Positions 22,366-33,182 of a stretch of 64,000 nucleotides of DNA are shown one piece after another (the stretch's first letter is position 1; the number at the start of each line of letters is the position of its first letter). The stretch spans positions 1,550,001-1,614,000 of the forward strand of contig BLLK01000047.1 of NCBI GenBank assembly GCA_021927905.1. The letters run 5' to 3'. A program made the translations under genes and the position numbers. Origin of the DNA: Chaetoceros tenuissimus. Lineage: Eukaryota; Bacillariophyta; Thalassiosirophyceae; Chaetocerotales; Chaetocerotaceae. A model generated the notes under the pieces. That model worked only from the letters and a program-made list of their open reading frames with translations. It searched no databases and was not told the DNA's origin.

Positions 22366-24377
22366 ATGACAAAGATAATAGAGAAAATATTATCGATCAG
22401 AGAGAAAAACAATAAGAGTACATCCGATAGAGAAGTTCAAAGCCTAGAAAATGATGAACAAAAACGTTTTCCACCAGAATGGTATTACTCATTCGAATTT
22501 TTTCCACCAAAAACTGAGGCCGGACTAGACAATCTTTTGACTAGAATAGATCGTATGTCTGCAAGGTTAGATCCACTTTTCATAGATGTAACTTTTTCAT
22601 ACCAAACAGCAGCGAGGTCCATGGCAGTCGCAGCCCATGCTCAAAAGTTTTGCGGTGTAGATGTATTGCTACATTTAACATGCACAGGAATGACAAAAGA
22701 TAATTTGGCAGCTCTTTTGCAGCAGGCGAAACTTCACGGGATACATAATTTACTTTGTCTTCGAGGAGACCCCCCAAGGGGAAAAAGTTCATGGGAAAAA
22801 GATGATGTCAGTGGAGGTGAATGTAATCGAGCGATTGATCTTATTCGTTTTATCAGAGAATTGTATGGTGAATACTTTTGCATTGCTGTGGCTGGGCACC
22901 CTGAAGGGCACCCATCAAGTCATTCTCTCTGTGAAGAAATATCACATTTGAAGGACAAGATCGATGAAGGAGCTGATTTTATAATAACTCAATTCTTTTA
23001 TGATACGGAAGTATACCTTGGTTTTGTCAAGAGATGCAGAGAAAATGGTATCTTGGCACCGATCTTACCTGGAATTCTGCCTATGTAAGTGACAACTCAA
23101 ATCAAATTTGTATCCAACTATGGATAGAGAGGTTATTATTTATTATCAAAAACAGCTGCTCACCACAATTTAGACAAAGTTTTGCCAGCTTTAAACGGAT
23201 GACTGAATGCTGTAATATTTTTACTCCTCCAAGCTTATTGGATAGACTTGAAGTGGTCAAAGATGACGACGAAGCTGTGAAAGAAATAGGATATGAAATT
23301 GCTATTGAGACCACATCAAAGATATTGTCAACGTCACTCGAAGAAGGTGGCATGGACGGTATTCACTTTTACACTTTAAATTTAGAGAGAAGCGTGACTC
23401 GAATATTGACAGCAATGAATGCCATCAGCCTTGAACATACCTACTCAACTCAAACAAATGGAGATGATATAACTCATCTAGCTACTGCTCCCTCAAAGCG
23501 AAGGCAATTTCCCTGGAGGCCAAGTACAATGGAGCAAAGAGAGCGAGAAGACGTTAGACCAATCAACTGGGCGAATAGGCCAAAGTCGTATGTAATGAGA
23601 ACAGAAGACTGGGATGAGTTTCCAAATGGGCGATGGGGAGATTCGACTTCTCCAGCTTTTGGTGAATTATCTGATATATCACACTTTTATTCTTCCACGT
23701 TTGGTTCCGAGGATAACAGACGTACAGTTCTAGGATTTAATCCTACGGAACCACAAGATGTTTACGAGGTATTTGCCAGATATATTGAAGGGAAAATTCC
23801 TTATTTACCATGGTGCGAAACTTCCCTGAAGGCAGAGTCATTCACAATGCAATCTGATTTAGCGCAACTAAATAGAGCTGGATACCTGACAATCAACAGT
23901 CAGCCATCTGTCAACGGAGTACGTAGCTCTCATCCAGTTTTTGGCTGGGGAGGAGAGGGTGGCTATGTTTATCAGAAAGCTTACTTGGAATGTTTTGTGA
24001 ACCCAGAGAATTTGAGGGCATTGCTGGAATTAACTTCTAGAAATCCATCTTTAAATCTTTATGCAGTGAACAACAACGGGGACAAGCAAAATGAAGGTAT
24101 GAGCGGTGGTGGTGTGACAGCTCTTACTTGGGGAGTGTTTCCAAACAGAGAAGTTGTCCAACCAACTATATTTGATCCTGAAACATTTCTTATTTGGGCA
24201 GAAGAGGCTTATGCACTTTGGACTTCAACATGGCTCAGTCTTTACGACTTTGATAGCGAAAGCTATGAATTGATCGAAAATATCCGGGATACATATTACC
24301 TTGTGGCTATAATTGACAATGATTATGTTTCAGATGACAATCACTTAATTCATCAAATATGCAATACGATTTTATAA
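22366..24377 (+). CDS. MTHFR: Methylenetetrahydrofolate reductase, two exons
   Basis: Exons are 22366-23084 and 23174-24377, giving 640 residues, the usual eukaryotic length. The flavin-dependent enzyme reduces 5,10-methylene-THF to 5-methyl-THF, the methyl donor for methionine synthesis. The catalytic barrel shows SFEFFPPKTEAG (with the conserved Glu), the LLHLTCTGM strand, LCLRGDPPRG, GHPEGHPSS and ADFIITQFFYD, then PGILPIQSFASFKRMTE across the splice. The intron has several possible AGs; only the one at 23172-23173 restores PGILPIQ. The C-terminal half keeps the family's regulatory domain (RPINWANRPKSY, FPNGRWGDS, LPWCETSLK). The start is the first ATG and the 5' extension is short. Confident. 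Confidence 0.96.
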
Positions 24378-24414
24378 GATAATTTTTAAAATTGATAAAA
24401 CAACGATATTCATA

Positions 24415-24444
24415 TAGCCACATAAGCATACATTTATGTGGCTA
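24415..24444. terminator. 11-bp inverted repeat behind the MTHFR gene
   Basis: Perfect arms (TAGCCACATAA and its complement) at 24415-24425 and 24434-24444 with an 8-base loop, 38 bp after the stop codon. It could fold in the 3' UTR. Eukaryotic termination does not need such a hairpin, so a role is uncertain. Confidence 0.35.
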
Positions 24445-24638
24445 CCCCTGAAGAGTATCGCGCTGACCGTGAGTTTTAGCGCGCTCCGCCGCGCTACTAC
24501 CCCGCCGCCCACCAGAGTATCTTCGAAGACAATGGTGAAGCCTCTCATTGAATAGAAGGTGTTGTCGCTTGGTGTTGTCAACTCGACAAAATCAAAACAA
24601 AAAATAGAATCGATAGTCATTACCTGGTTCTTTGGAAA

Positions 24639-25454
24639 ATGAATCTACACCCACTTTTTCTCATAGCTTCATTGCTTGGAGTTGTGTCTTCGATTAAAGT
24701 TGGAGACTCTTTACCAAGGTAATTATTTCTATAACAAATGATTGGATTTTCACTATTCTTCATCAGCTGACGTTACTTTCCTTTACCTTCAAGCATCGAA
24801 TTGCATCACAATTTTCCACCAGAGAAGATTAATATTGCAGATAGACTTCAGAATAAGAATGCAATTATTGTTGGCCTTCCAGGTGTGTACATTGTTTGTA
24901 TTTTTTAATAAACCTACCCAGAATATCATCTAAAGCCATCTATTTTCTATACTATTCATAGGGGCTTTCACGCCTACCTGATCTACAAGGCAAGTTCCAG
25001 GATACTTGGAACATGAGGTAAGATTTTATGAAAGGATGAAAAGTGGATTTGCAAAATATATATCTAATCTAGAACATTATCTGTTTAGGACGCACTAAAA
25101 GCAGTTGGAGTTGATGAAGTCATCATCTACTGTGTGAATGACGGAGCTGTGATGATGGCTTGGAGTGAAGATCAGGGAGTCCCTGAAGATAGTATGATCA
25201 CTCTCATGGGAGATCCTTTTGGAGATCTTACTAGTTCATTAGATATGGAAATGACTCATCCAGGTCCTGCGAGTGTTGGTATTACAGGAAGATGCAAGAG
25301 ATTTGCGCTTTACGTAGAGAATGGAATCGTAAAGATTGTAAGAATTGCTGAGGCCGAAGACGATCCAGCCGGAGATGATAAGCCAGAAGTAACTCTTGCT
25401 GATACTATGGTTGATGCAATCAAAGCACTAAAGTCATCTTCTGATGAACTGTAA
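24639..25454 (+). CDS. Type II (Prx5-like) peroxiredoxin, probable selenoprotein of the ER, four exons
   Basis: Exons are 24639-24718, 24794-24882, 24962-25017 and 25089-25454, giving 196 residues. The protein begins with a hydrophobic signal sequence (MNLHPLFLIASLLGVVSS) and ends SSDEL, an ER-retention-like tail. The peroxidase motif reads GAFTPT-x-ST, where x is the peroxidatic cysteine in the family; here the codon is TGA (24979-24981), residue 63. Frames before and after match the family without a gap: VDEVIIYCVND, MMAWSEDQGV, GRCKRFALYVENG. TGA exactly at the redox residue, with an otherwise intact gene, points to selenocysteine. I could not find a convincing SECIS element by eye in the 310 bp before the next gene. 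The alternative is an inactivated gene, which the clean rest of the frame argues against. Confidence 0.8.
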
Positions 25455-25764
25455 TGAAGGTGTTTTGGATTTTGAGCTCTTAACAAAATATGGGCTTCAG
25501 GAACAAAACAAGGTTTTAGACTCTTGGAATGACGTACTTTCAAATGAAAACAGATGGAAGAACTGACACAGATTTTGTAACAGACTTGAATCGTACTTTC
25601 ATTTTGCGTCCTTAGATGGATGTGCCTTCAACTTCTGTTGCAAAACCGTTTGATGAAAAAGCCTTGATGAGTTCCTCAGTACCTCACCTATTTAAATGAA
25701 ATTATATTAATATACCTATCTTAAACGCTCATACTATGCTATTTGTAGAAATTGGAAAAAAAAA
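25455..25764. other. 3' region of the peroxiredoxin gene
   Basis: This 310-bp stretch between two convergent genes must hold any SECIS element. ATGA and AA motifs occur (for example ATGACG at about 25528 and ATGAAA at about 25662), but I could not pair the helices convincingly. It may also hold the 3' UTR of the fibrillin-like gene. Confidence 0.4.
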
Positions 25765-26661
25765 TTATGGCAATGAAAATTCAGGGTCGATCAGATCAAC
25801 TCTAACTTGGGCCACCAACAGGCCTGCTTTTTCATCGATGGCACCTCCCGCTGATTCAGTATCTTTTGGCGTATCTAGTATACGAAGTTCTTCGTCAGCG
25901 TACAGCATTCTCATATATCCCCTCCCCTCGATATCAAAATTGAGCTTGTTCTGAAAGACATTGAATGAAAGACCAGTAGCGTCAATAGTGTAGTTTGCTG
26001 GGCAAGTCACAACATTTGCAACTGAATTGTCACTATCATTTGAAGAGACACTTTCCCCCCCAAAGACCCTCGCAAAAAATCCAGGGCGTTCTTCAACTAC
26101 TTTCTCTTCATTTTCTTTTATCTCAGGTTCTTCATCTTTAACACATTTACCTACAGCTTCGACGCTAAAATCCTTTCCTAGAAATTCAGCATAATTTCTT
26201 ACATTGTAGTTACCATTACCATCATTGAAATATTTTTGGCCTTTTATATTCTTTCTTCCTCCTCCAAATGATAATCCTGTGAGTCTTTCCCAAAACGGCT
26301 GTGGTCCCATAGCATATAATGCTACGTACAATTCTCCATTTAGGCATTTTTCAGGATCAAACGAAGTGTTTGCGTTCTTCAAAAAATTCATGAGATATTC
26401 GATACGATTTTCTTCTTCTTTTGCAGCTTTGGATCTGAATCTTTTCAAGAGAAGTTTTAATAGTTCATCTCTTGCATCTTCTACTTCCATAAATTCATCC
26501 GACGAAGTGTGGAGTAAAGAGGGAGTTCGTGGTGACGATGCAACTACATTTGCCTTTGTGGACTGCAAAATGATTTTGCTAGTAGTCGGCACAAATCCTC
26601 CCACGACGAAGGCGTGAAGCGAGATGGACACAAATAGAAGTGGTAGTGATTGCAATTTCAT
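25765..26661 (-). CDS. Plastid lipid-associated (PAP/fibrillin-like) protein
   Basis: The protein has 298 residues. The N-terminus is a signal peptide followed by GGFVP, then a Ser/Thr-rich transit-type stretch, as in diatom plastid precursors. The mature part opens with a helix (EDARDELLKLLLKRF), then LNGELYVALYAMGPQPFWERL, which parallels the LNGxWxLLY segment of fibrillins, and ends with YADEELRILDTPKD before AGLLVAQVRVDLI, like the C-terminal YLDxxLRI block. Fibrillins bind lipids and sit on thylakoids or plastoglobules. A variable acidic stretch lies near residues 175-210. The match is clear in pattern but not strong. The CDS has no intron. Confidence 0.65.
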   Translation of the reverse strand: MKLQSLPLLFVSISLHAFVVGGFVPTTSKIILQSTKANVVASSPRTPSLLHTSSDEFMEVEDARDELLKLLLKRFRSKAAKEEENRIEYLMNFLKNANTSFDPEKCLNGELYVALYAMGPQPFWERLTGLSFGGGRKNIKGQKYFNDGNGNYNVRNYAEFLGKDFSVEAVGKCVKDEEPEIKENEEKVVEERPGFFARVFGGESVSSNDSDNSVANVVTCPANYTIDATGLSFNVFQNKLNFDIEGRGYMRMLYADEELRILDTPKDTESAGGAIDEKAGLLVAQVRVDLIDPEFSLP

Positions 26662-26710
26662 TGTTTATTGATGAAATGTGATTCTATAATCTAGGTATGT
26701 AACAAGTTGT

Positions 26711-27422
26711 GGTCGTTCCCAGCAACCATCACGACCATCACGACCATCACCAATCAGGTAATGAGTCCCCATTTGCTGACCCTATAGGGATAAAAATTGT
26801 GATGAAATCATCACGCGTGATGGTCGTGATGATTTTTTTCATCACGACCATCACACGGATGGTACCACCATCACCATTTCAGCAAATCCAAAAACCAATC
26901 TGTAATCACTCAATTACATGTGGACCACTCAAATTCAACAAACGGCCAAAAATTCGAATACATAAAACTATCAATTGCACGCAAAAAATATTTGACATAC
27001 TATTCACTTTGATCTTTCTTGCTTTGTATCTTCTCTTATTTTTTATGTTTTTGGATGATGGAGCGATGCAACATATGTGAACGACTGACCCCTTCTCCTT
27101 CAATTGCACACAATTGTACTATTTCCTTCAATTGCACCATCCAAGTCATCATCCTTTATAGATTTCTTCGAGAGATATATGCATGCACATGTAATTTTGA
27201 TTAATAACAATTGCACGACTAGTTGTTTGTAGTATCGCACCATGTAACACATGATGTTTCACACATTTGATACTTGATGTAATTTCAGACCCTCGAGTTG
27301 TTTGAGGGGTGGCAAATTTTGAGTCGTGATGATTTTGTTGGAAACCAAACATCACGGGAGATGGTCCGATACGGATAATATCGTGATGATATCATCACAC
27401 GTGATGGTTGCTGGGAACGACC
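26711..27422. mobile_element. MITE-like element with 23-bp perfect terminal inverted repeats
   Basis: The ends 26711-26733 and 27400-27422 are perfect inverted repeats (starting GGTCGTTCCCAGCAACC). The 712-bp interior has no transposase. It contains reiterated CATCACGACC/GGTCGTGATG motifs near both ends, a perfect 16-bp hairpin (26817-26832 with 26839-26854, T loop), and at least four CAATTGCAC-type motifs between about 26967 and 27216. I could not find a clear target-site duplication at the ends, so the superfamily is open. It lies between the fibrillin-like and the sulfatase genes. Confidence 0.75.
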
Positions 27423-27683
27423 CTTAGTTACAGTACTAATACAGTGTAAGAGGAAAAAAGGGTTCTCATTGAATAGAGAGTATCTTTGTTTCCTTCTCAT
27501 GTAGGGATATTTTAACGACCATTTTAACCGCTAAACTCCTTCTCATTATTTAGGTGCGCCGTGCAGTTTACTAGGCGGTGCGAAATTTCTTTTATGATGC
27601 TACTACAACTGGTGTCCCCTACTCTTTTGTACAAAATTGAAATCATTTTTCATTCCAGCTAGAAAAGAATATATTTTGTAAGA

Positions 27684-29366
27684 ATGTGGAAGCAAAACTA
27701 CTTGTTGATCCTATTGCTCTTTTTAACTCGAGATTTTCTGTCGAGTGCACAAGAGGAGAAAAAGAGACCAAATATTGTTGTAATTATGGCAGATGACGTT
27801 GGATGTGGAGACCTTCCAATGTATTTCAATAATGAAGGTTTAATATCAATGCCTAATTTGAAACGGTTTTCTCAATTGGGTGTGACTTTCAAAGATGCAC
27901 ACTCTACTCCTCTTTGTGCACCAAGTCGCTACTCATTTCTGTCAGGCAACTATCAGCATAGAGGACGAAAGGCTCAAGGAACATGGGATGTACTAACTGG
28001 TCATAACCAGTTTCAAAAACATCAAAAGTCAATAGCCGAAGCACTTCGCGATAAAGCAGGATACAATACTGCAACATTTGGTAAATATCACATTGGTGGG
28101 CAAATTCCTTTTGCTGAAGGTCATTCAAGTCAGAATAGTACTCACAAGCTGACACATGTCGGTTATGATTGGACAAAACCATTTATAGAAGGACCATCAG
28201 ATATTGGGTTCAATACTAGCTTTGTGACTCCAAATGGAATCCAGGATTCTCCTTATGCTTTCATCAGAGATGGATATCTTCCATTTGATGCCACAGAAAG
28301 TAAATTCTGGACAAGAGGAGAACACGGCCAGCAATATGGAACTTCCAAGATCCAGAGAAAAGGAGAGGGGAGCCAAGATTGGGATAGTTCAGCGTACAAT
28401 ATGATTGTAGTGAACGAAACTGAAAAATTTATCGATCAACATATAGAAAGTGGTGCTGACAATCCTTTTTTCGTTTATGCTGCGCTTGGAGCTGTTCATG
28501 GCCCACACTCCCCACCAGATTTCTACATTGATGGTACTCCTATTGCTGGTAGATATCTCACAGAACATGCAGACATGCTCTTTGAGTTGGATAAAGCTGT
28601 GGGCTCTATAGTAACAATGGTTGAAGAAAGAGGTCTATCGGATAACACATTATTCATTTTCCTCAGCGATAATGGAGGAGTCAGGACAAGCAATGGATCT
28701 AGCTCATATGGTCATGATTCTCATGGACCCTTAAGAGGATACAAAGGGACAGTTTACGAAGGTGGCCATCGAGTACCCTTGTTATTTCGATGGGATAATG
28801 AATTACCAGCTGGCGAAGAAAGAAACAATTTAGTATCAATCACTGACATGTATGATACAATCTGTCAATTGGTGGGTATTACGAAGCCGCTTCAATCTGC
28901 TCAAGACTCAATCAGTTTTGCAAACCATTTATATTCATCAGTTAATAAGCAAGGTTTGAGGAAACAGCTGGGGACATGGGTTTATGAAAATGGCTTAGTT
29001 ACTGCAGAAGCATTGAGAATCAAGAATATGAAATTGGTGATTCATCACGATATACAAACTGGCAAACGAACCACTGAAATATTCAATCTGCGTCAAGACA
29101 TATCAGAAACTACGAATATCATCAATGACATGAACAAGAAGAAAGCTAGACGCATGATTCGTAAATTACGTGCCCATGGACCCTGTCCAAACAAAGATCA
29201 TAAGAAGAACTTTAAACTTGTAGAATCATTGGGAACCCAGAGTGCAAACTGTACCTTCTTTCAGGAGAAGAGGAAACGCTGCGATTGGTATATCGAAGGA
29301 GAAGTCAAATGTCCTAGTGCATGCAAAAGTCGTTTCTCTTCAATGTGTGACTCTGTATACGGTTGA
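27684..29366 (+). CDS. Secreted type I sulfatase
   Basis: The protein has 560 residues in one exon. A signal peptide (about residues 1-22) is followed by PNIVVIMADDVGCGD, the metal-binding start of the sulfatase fold. The active-site block STPLCAPSRYSFLSGN has the C-x-P-S-R signature, with Cys78 as the residue oxidised to formylglycine. GKYHIGG, AVHGPHSPP, FLSDNGG and GYKGTVYEGGHRVP complete the family pattern with the expected Asp, Asn and His/Lys ligands. It would cleave sulfate esters, probably of extracellular or lysosomal polysaccharides. The C-terminus is Cys-rich and basic. The start is chosen because it directly gives the signal peptide. Confidence 0.93.
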   Translation: MWKQNYLLILLLFLTRDFLSSAQEEKKRPNIVVIMADDVGCGDLPMYFNNEGLISMPNLKRFSQLGVTFKDAHSTPLCAPSRYSFLSGNYQHRGRKAQGTWDVLTGHNQFQKHQKSIAEALRDKAGYNTATFGKYHIGGQIPFAEGHSSQNSTHKLTHVGYDWTKPFIEGPSDIGFNTSFVTPNGIQDSPYAFIRDGYLPFDATESKFWTRGEHGQQYGTSKIQRKGEGSQDWDSSAYNMIVVNETEKFIDQHIESGADNPFFVYAALGAVHGPHSPPDFYIDGTPIAGRYLTEHADMLFELDKAVGSIVTMVEERGLSDNTLFIFLSDNGGVRTSNGSSSYGHDSHGPLRGYKGTVYEGGHRVPLLFRWDNELPAGEERNNLVSITDMYDTICQLVGITKPLQSAQDSISFANHLYSSVNKQGLRKQLGTWVYENGLVTAEALRIKNMKLVIHHDIQTGKRTTEIFNLRQDISETTNIINDMNKKKARRMIRKLRAHGPCPNKDHKKNFKLVESLGTQSANCTFFQEKRKRCDWYIEGEVKCPSACKSRFSSMCDSVYG

Positions 29367-29801
29367 TAATTTCAGTAATCTATATAGTACTACTATAATT
29401 GCTATTTTTCTGAAAATAATACTTGTATTATTAAGAATCTATTAAAAAAATTCATACAGTATTGTTTCTTTTTGCAGAAATATCGATGTGACACAATACC
29501 GAACAAAACTAGCTTTTTGCATTTTTCCATTGTATAACATAGATAAATTGTGACCGTTACAAAAAGCGTTGAAAGGTCTAGCGTAAGAACCAAAGTTTTT
29601 TTGCGCGAGTTTTGAAAGTGCATGAAGCAATCGAAATCAAGAGAATGCAGCCAGGAAGCAGGAACTGAAACTGTTCAATAAAAACTCCACACACGAATTC
29701 ATAAGAATTACTGGATTCAACTGACCACGTTGATTCAATCCCAAAACTCTTTTTCCAAGAGAACCAGCTTTCAAAGTCACAAACATTCTTTTCATCCAAT
29801 C
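29367..29801. other. Intergenic region, 0.43 kb
   Basis: AT-rich spacer between the sulfatase gene and the coiled-coil gene. The three overlapping short minus-strand frames look non-coding. Nothing else is seen. Confidence 0.45.
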
Positions 29802-30507
29802 ATGGAAGTAGCTTCACCTATCCCATTTAACGTAACAGCAGGAGCTAAGCGTAGACTGGCATGTTCTCCACTCGACACACCAGGACTTGACGCCCATGAT
29901 AACTATGGAATGGATGACTCTGGGTTTGGGCAAACGTTCAAAAGAAGACGCTGTGATGATATGGAGATGATTCACTCCAATCCACAACCGCTTGCATTCA
30001 ATAATACATTTGGGCAGCAGTCCGTTTTTGGTAAGTCGGGGGAATTCCTGTTCCTGTTTTTTGAAAAATCTCCTCGCTAAATCTTCTCCAAATCGCAATT
30101 TCATCATCTCTCACGCCGCATCACTCTAATCTATAGGAAATAAAAGACACAGGAGTGAAGAAACGCAAGGGTCACAAGACGAGAATATCCGGCAACTTCG
30201 TGCCCTTTTAGATCGCCAATCAGCAGAAATTGAGAAACTAAAAGGCGAGAAAGAGAGTATTGAGAATGGCTACAAGGAATTAGCTGCAGATCATGAGAAA
30301 ACCTCAAATGAAAACAAGATGCTTAAGAAGGTACTGACTATCAAGCAGGAGCGTCAGGACCAATTTGTTGCTGAACTCGAGAATGCAAGGCGCTACAAAG
30401 AGCAAGCGGATCAGGTGATTGCTGTTTTGAAACAACATCTTGCTCAGCAACAGTCTCAGGGGAATGTAGCTTTGGGATTCAACAGTGGCAATCCCCACGT
30501 GTTTTAG
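29802..30507 (+). CDS. Nuclear-type coiled-coil protein, two exons
   Basis: Exons are 29802-30030 and 30137-30507, giving 199 residues. The N-terminus has AGAKRRLACSPLDTP and a bipartite-like basic patch (FGQTFKRRRCDD). The second half is a continuous coiled coil (about residues 95-180: IRQLRALLDRQSAEIEKLK and onward), ending in a Gln-rich tail. The N-terminal basic and proline-rich style faintly recalls akirin, but the C-terminal half does not match well, so I leave it unnamed. It probably binds partners in the nucleus. The splice junction gives an unbroken frame (VFG-NKRHR). Confidence 0.72.
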
Positions 30508-30811
30508 AGTTACCATACTCTGCTTCTGTTGACATGCTACTAACAAGCCACCTTATTTTGGGAATCTCTTGCGTTTTCTTGACTCTGTGCATTATAATAA
30601 TTATTTCTCATAAAAAATACGAACGAGGCGACTAGAATTACCGTACATAGACTCTAATCCAACTAAAGCTCTGTTTATTATGTATGTCGCGTTATTTTAT
30701 ATTTATGCAACTGTTTCATCTCTATTCAATTGATTATCTCAAAGAGTAGATTCCGAAAAGACTGACATTAGATGGTCTTCCTTCATAAATTTCTCTAATT
30801 TGTCCATACAA
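30508..30811. other. Convergent 3' spacer, 0.3 kb
   Basis: AT-rich spacer between the ends of the coiled-coil and PDZ-ferredoxin genes. No gene or repeat seen. Confidence 0.4.
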
Positions 30812-31596
30812 TTATGTCGATTTCAACCTATCAGATGGACTAACAAAAATTTCAGAATCCGTCTGGGGCACTCTTGCGCAACATGGTCGAATGTATCTCG
30901 GCTTTGCATCATGAAAGAAAAGACCAGAGTATTAGTAAAAACAAAAATGGATTGAGAAAAAATGATGATGCAATATCTTCAGGAAAAACTAACCTCACAT
31001 GATCCAATTACTATAGTTTGCTCACATGTTCCGCAGCCTCCTGATTCACATAGATAGGGAATTTTCACATACGCATCTGAAGATGCTATTGATCTGAAAG
31101 AATCTCCAACTTTTGCTGCAACTGCAATACCATTTGACCAACGAACAATTATACTATCAGAATCTCTACCCAAGACAAGATCAATATCTCTTGGCGCCTC
31201 AATAATCATATCCATAACATTTTCCAAAGTTTCATCTAATACATCCACACCATTTATTTCGAGTAACCTATCACGAACGCATATATCAGTTTCCATCGGC
31301 TTTGCTCTACAGGCAGCTGCTGTCGATCCATTTTCATCAATTCTTCGTACCAAAATTCCAAGATCTGGTCTCTCTTCATCAATTTCTAAAATGATACCCA
31401 TTGGTTTTTGAAGCGACACAGAATGTCTTGTCATTTTAATATCTGGTTCTTTGTCTAATGAATTCTTTGATGTATGCAACAAAAAAGTCCTCTTCTGTTG
31501 GAATGTTCCGTTTCTCCTCTGCCGTGGACAAGAGATGAAGCCAAACGCCATCGTCATTGGAAGAAATACATAGAAATAAAAGCAGCTAACTTTCAT
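30812..31596 (-). CDS. PDZ-[2Fe-2S] ferredoxin fusion protein, two exons
   Basis: Exons on the minus strand are 31596-30994 and 30901-30812, giving 230 residues. After a hydrophobic N-terminus (signal or plastid leader: MTMAFGF) comes a PDZ-like domain: QKPMGIILEID, GILVRRIDENGSTAAA, VRDRLLEINGVDVLDETLENVMDMI. A plant-type ferredoxin segment follows: KIPYLCESGGCGTCEQTIV supplies the C-x4-C-x2-C ligands, and the fourth Cys is in the second exon (IRPCCARVP). Without the splice the fourth ligand would be missing, which supports the intron (GTTAGT...AAAG). The fusion would tie an electron carrier to a protein-binding module. A plastid location is likely but not proven. Confidence 0.75.
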
Positions 31597-31887
31597 GACT
31601 GGTGAGTTAATAATTGATTATCAAATAGTACAGGTAGTACTATACCTATCACTTGGTTTAAACTGCAAAAATGAAAGAATTCATCAGCATGCGAACTCCA
31701 AAAGAAGAGGGAAAAGGGGTTCAAAAATACACATGAAATAAAATTTGGAGCAATTTTCAATTTCCTTTTTATTTCATAGTTACTTCTAATTGTTATTTCT
31801 AATTATCTATTCTAGAAGATACTCAAATGAAAATAAATATCCTATCTTCCCTTCAAAGAATGAGGGCTTTTTGCTTTTAAAGCATTT

Positions 31888-33182
31888 TCAATCAGAATCG
31901 GAGTCACTGTCAGAGTCATCAGAATCACTGTCCTCCTGAAGCCATGCAACAAGTGGCTCAGCTAGTCCACGAAGTTTTGCACGCGCCTCTTCCTCGAGCG
32001 AATCACTAGTGTATTCAGAGCGACCATCAAAAGCCCACTCCAAAATGGAATCTTCAGAAAGAGCGTCCTCATCAAAGAGTTGCTTCAACACAACTGGGAA
32101 ATGCTTTGGTTCCAAGATATCATCCGCACAGATATCCTCAACAGCACTAATAAGGTGGCGCTGCATGATTGGATTTCCCTGAGTGATTTTGGAAATGGTT
32201 TCAGCATGTGTCTCAACCTCCTTCTTCTTGAAAAAGTCTGAAGTAATCACTGCACGCAAGAAGATATGAACTTTATCATGGGATTTGAGCGCGGATGCCA
32301 TCTGTTGATTAACAACCACCTCCGCAATCTCATCCGCAGAAGCATCAGGATTTTCCTTCATGAATGCCTGAACACCATTGATTGCCATGTCTAACATAAT
32401 CACCATGGTGCGGGTGAGAAAATAGTTCAAATTTAAAATCGAAACAAGAGAATGTATACAAAGCCTTGTCACTTACTTCTGACGTTCGCATCATCCACTT
32501 CAGATCCTAGAGATAGATCATCGACTCCATCAGCTGCATCACTAACAGAATCCTTGTCCTTCTTCTTTGATTTCTTCTTATCCTTTTTCTTCTTGTCCTT
32601 CTTCTTCTTTTCTTTCTTGTCATCATCACTATCCTTGGACTTCTTCTTTTTCTTCTTCTTCTCAGCTTTATCAGATCCATCATCATCACCCTTCTTTGCC
32701 TTTTCCTTTTTGTCCTTCTTCTTTTTGTCCTTTAACTTCTTCTCCTGGGAAAGAATGAAGGTACAAAGCTTATGATTCATATCTACCATCTCTTTCGCTC
32801 CACAGGCAGCACACTTGTGCCAAATGCATCCCTGTTTGATGGAGTAAACAGTCTCTGGAAGCCCACAATTTGGGCAAAGTACAAACTTTTCAACGTACTT
32901 GTGGACACAATCCTGCAACTTTGGGTCAGTATGCGCTCCGTTTACGATAGCTTTCATAGTATCCTCATTGAAGGTAGTTTGAGCTCCCATTTCGCATCCG
33001 AAAAACTTGTTGACCTCTTGGGGGTCACGGTTGAGAGCGGTGGCAAGGTCACCAATGTTGACAATCACAGTTTTGATTCCGTTTCCTTTTCCTTCGATCT
33101 TTCCTACAACAGTAGGCATCTTGTATCGATAGGAGAAATCTTCGATTGGAGTAGTTCCTGAAATGTTGATAAGTCTAGACAT
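31888..33182 (-). CDS. EIF5: Translation initiation factor eIF5, two exons
   Basis: Exons on the minus strand are 33182-32477 and 32390-31888, giving 402 residues. eIF5 is the GTPase-activating protein for eIF2 in start-codon selection. The N-terminal domain has SYRYKMP with the conserved arginine (residue 19, equivalent to yeast Arg15), GKGNGIKTVIVN and a zinc-binding pair C103-x2-C106 / C124-x2-C127. A Lys/Asp-rich linker of about 80 residues follows, encoded by a purine-rich, nearly repetitive stretch. The second exon is the C-terminal W2 HEAT domain (LDMAINGVQAF; EDALSEDSILEWA; EPLVAWLQEDSDSDD), which contacts eIF2beta and eIF1. Length is normal. Confidence 0.96.

Noticed and set aside
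25520-25570. ATGACG...AAATGA...CTGAC as a SECIS element
   Set aside because: The stem between the proposed quartet sequences does not pair well enough; left for a covariance search.
32507-32775. Long frames on both strands opposite the eIF5 linker
   Set aside because: Shadows of the Lys/Asp-rich, nearly repetitive coding sequence.
32469-33182. Loss of the eIF5 catalytic arginine
   Set aside because: On alignment with the yeast N-terminus the essential Arg15 is the Arg of YRYK, which is present here (residue 19).
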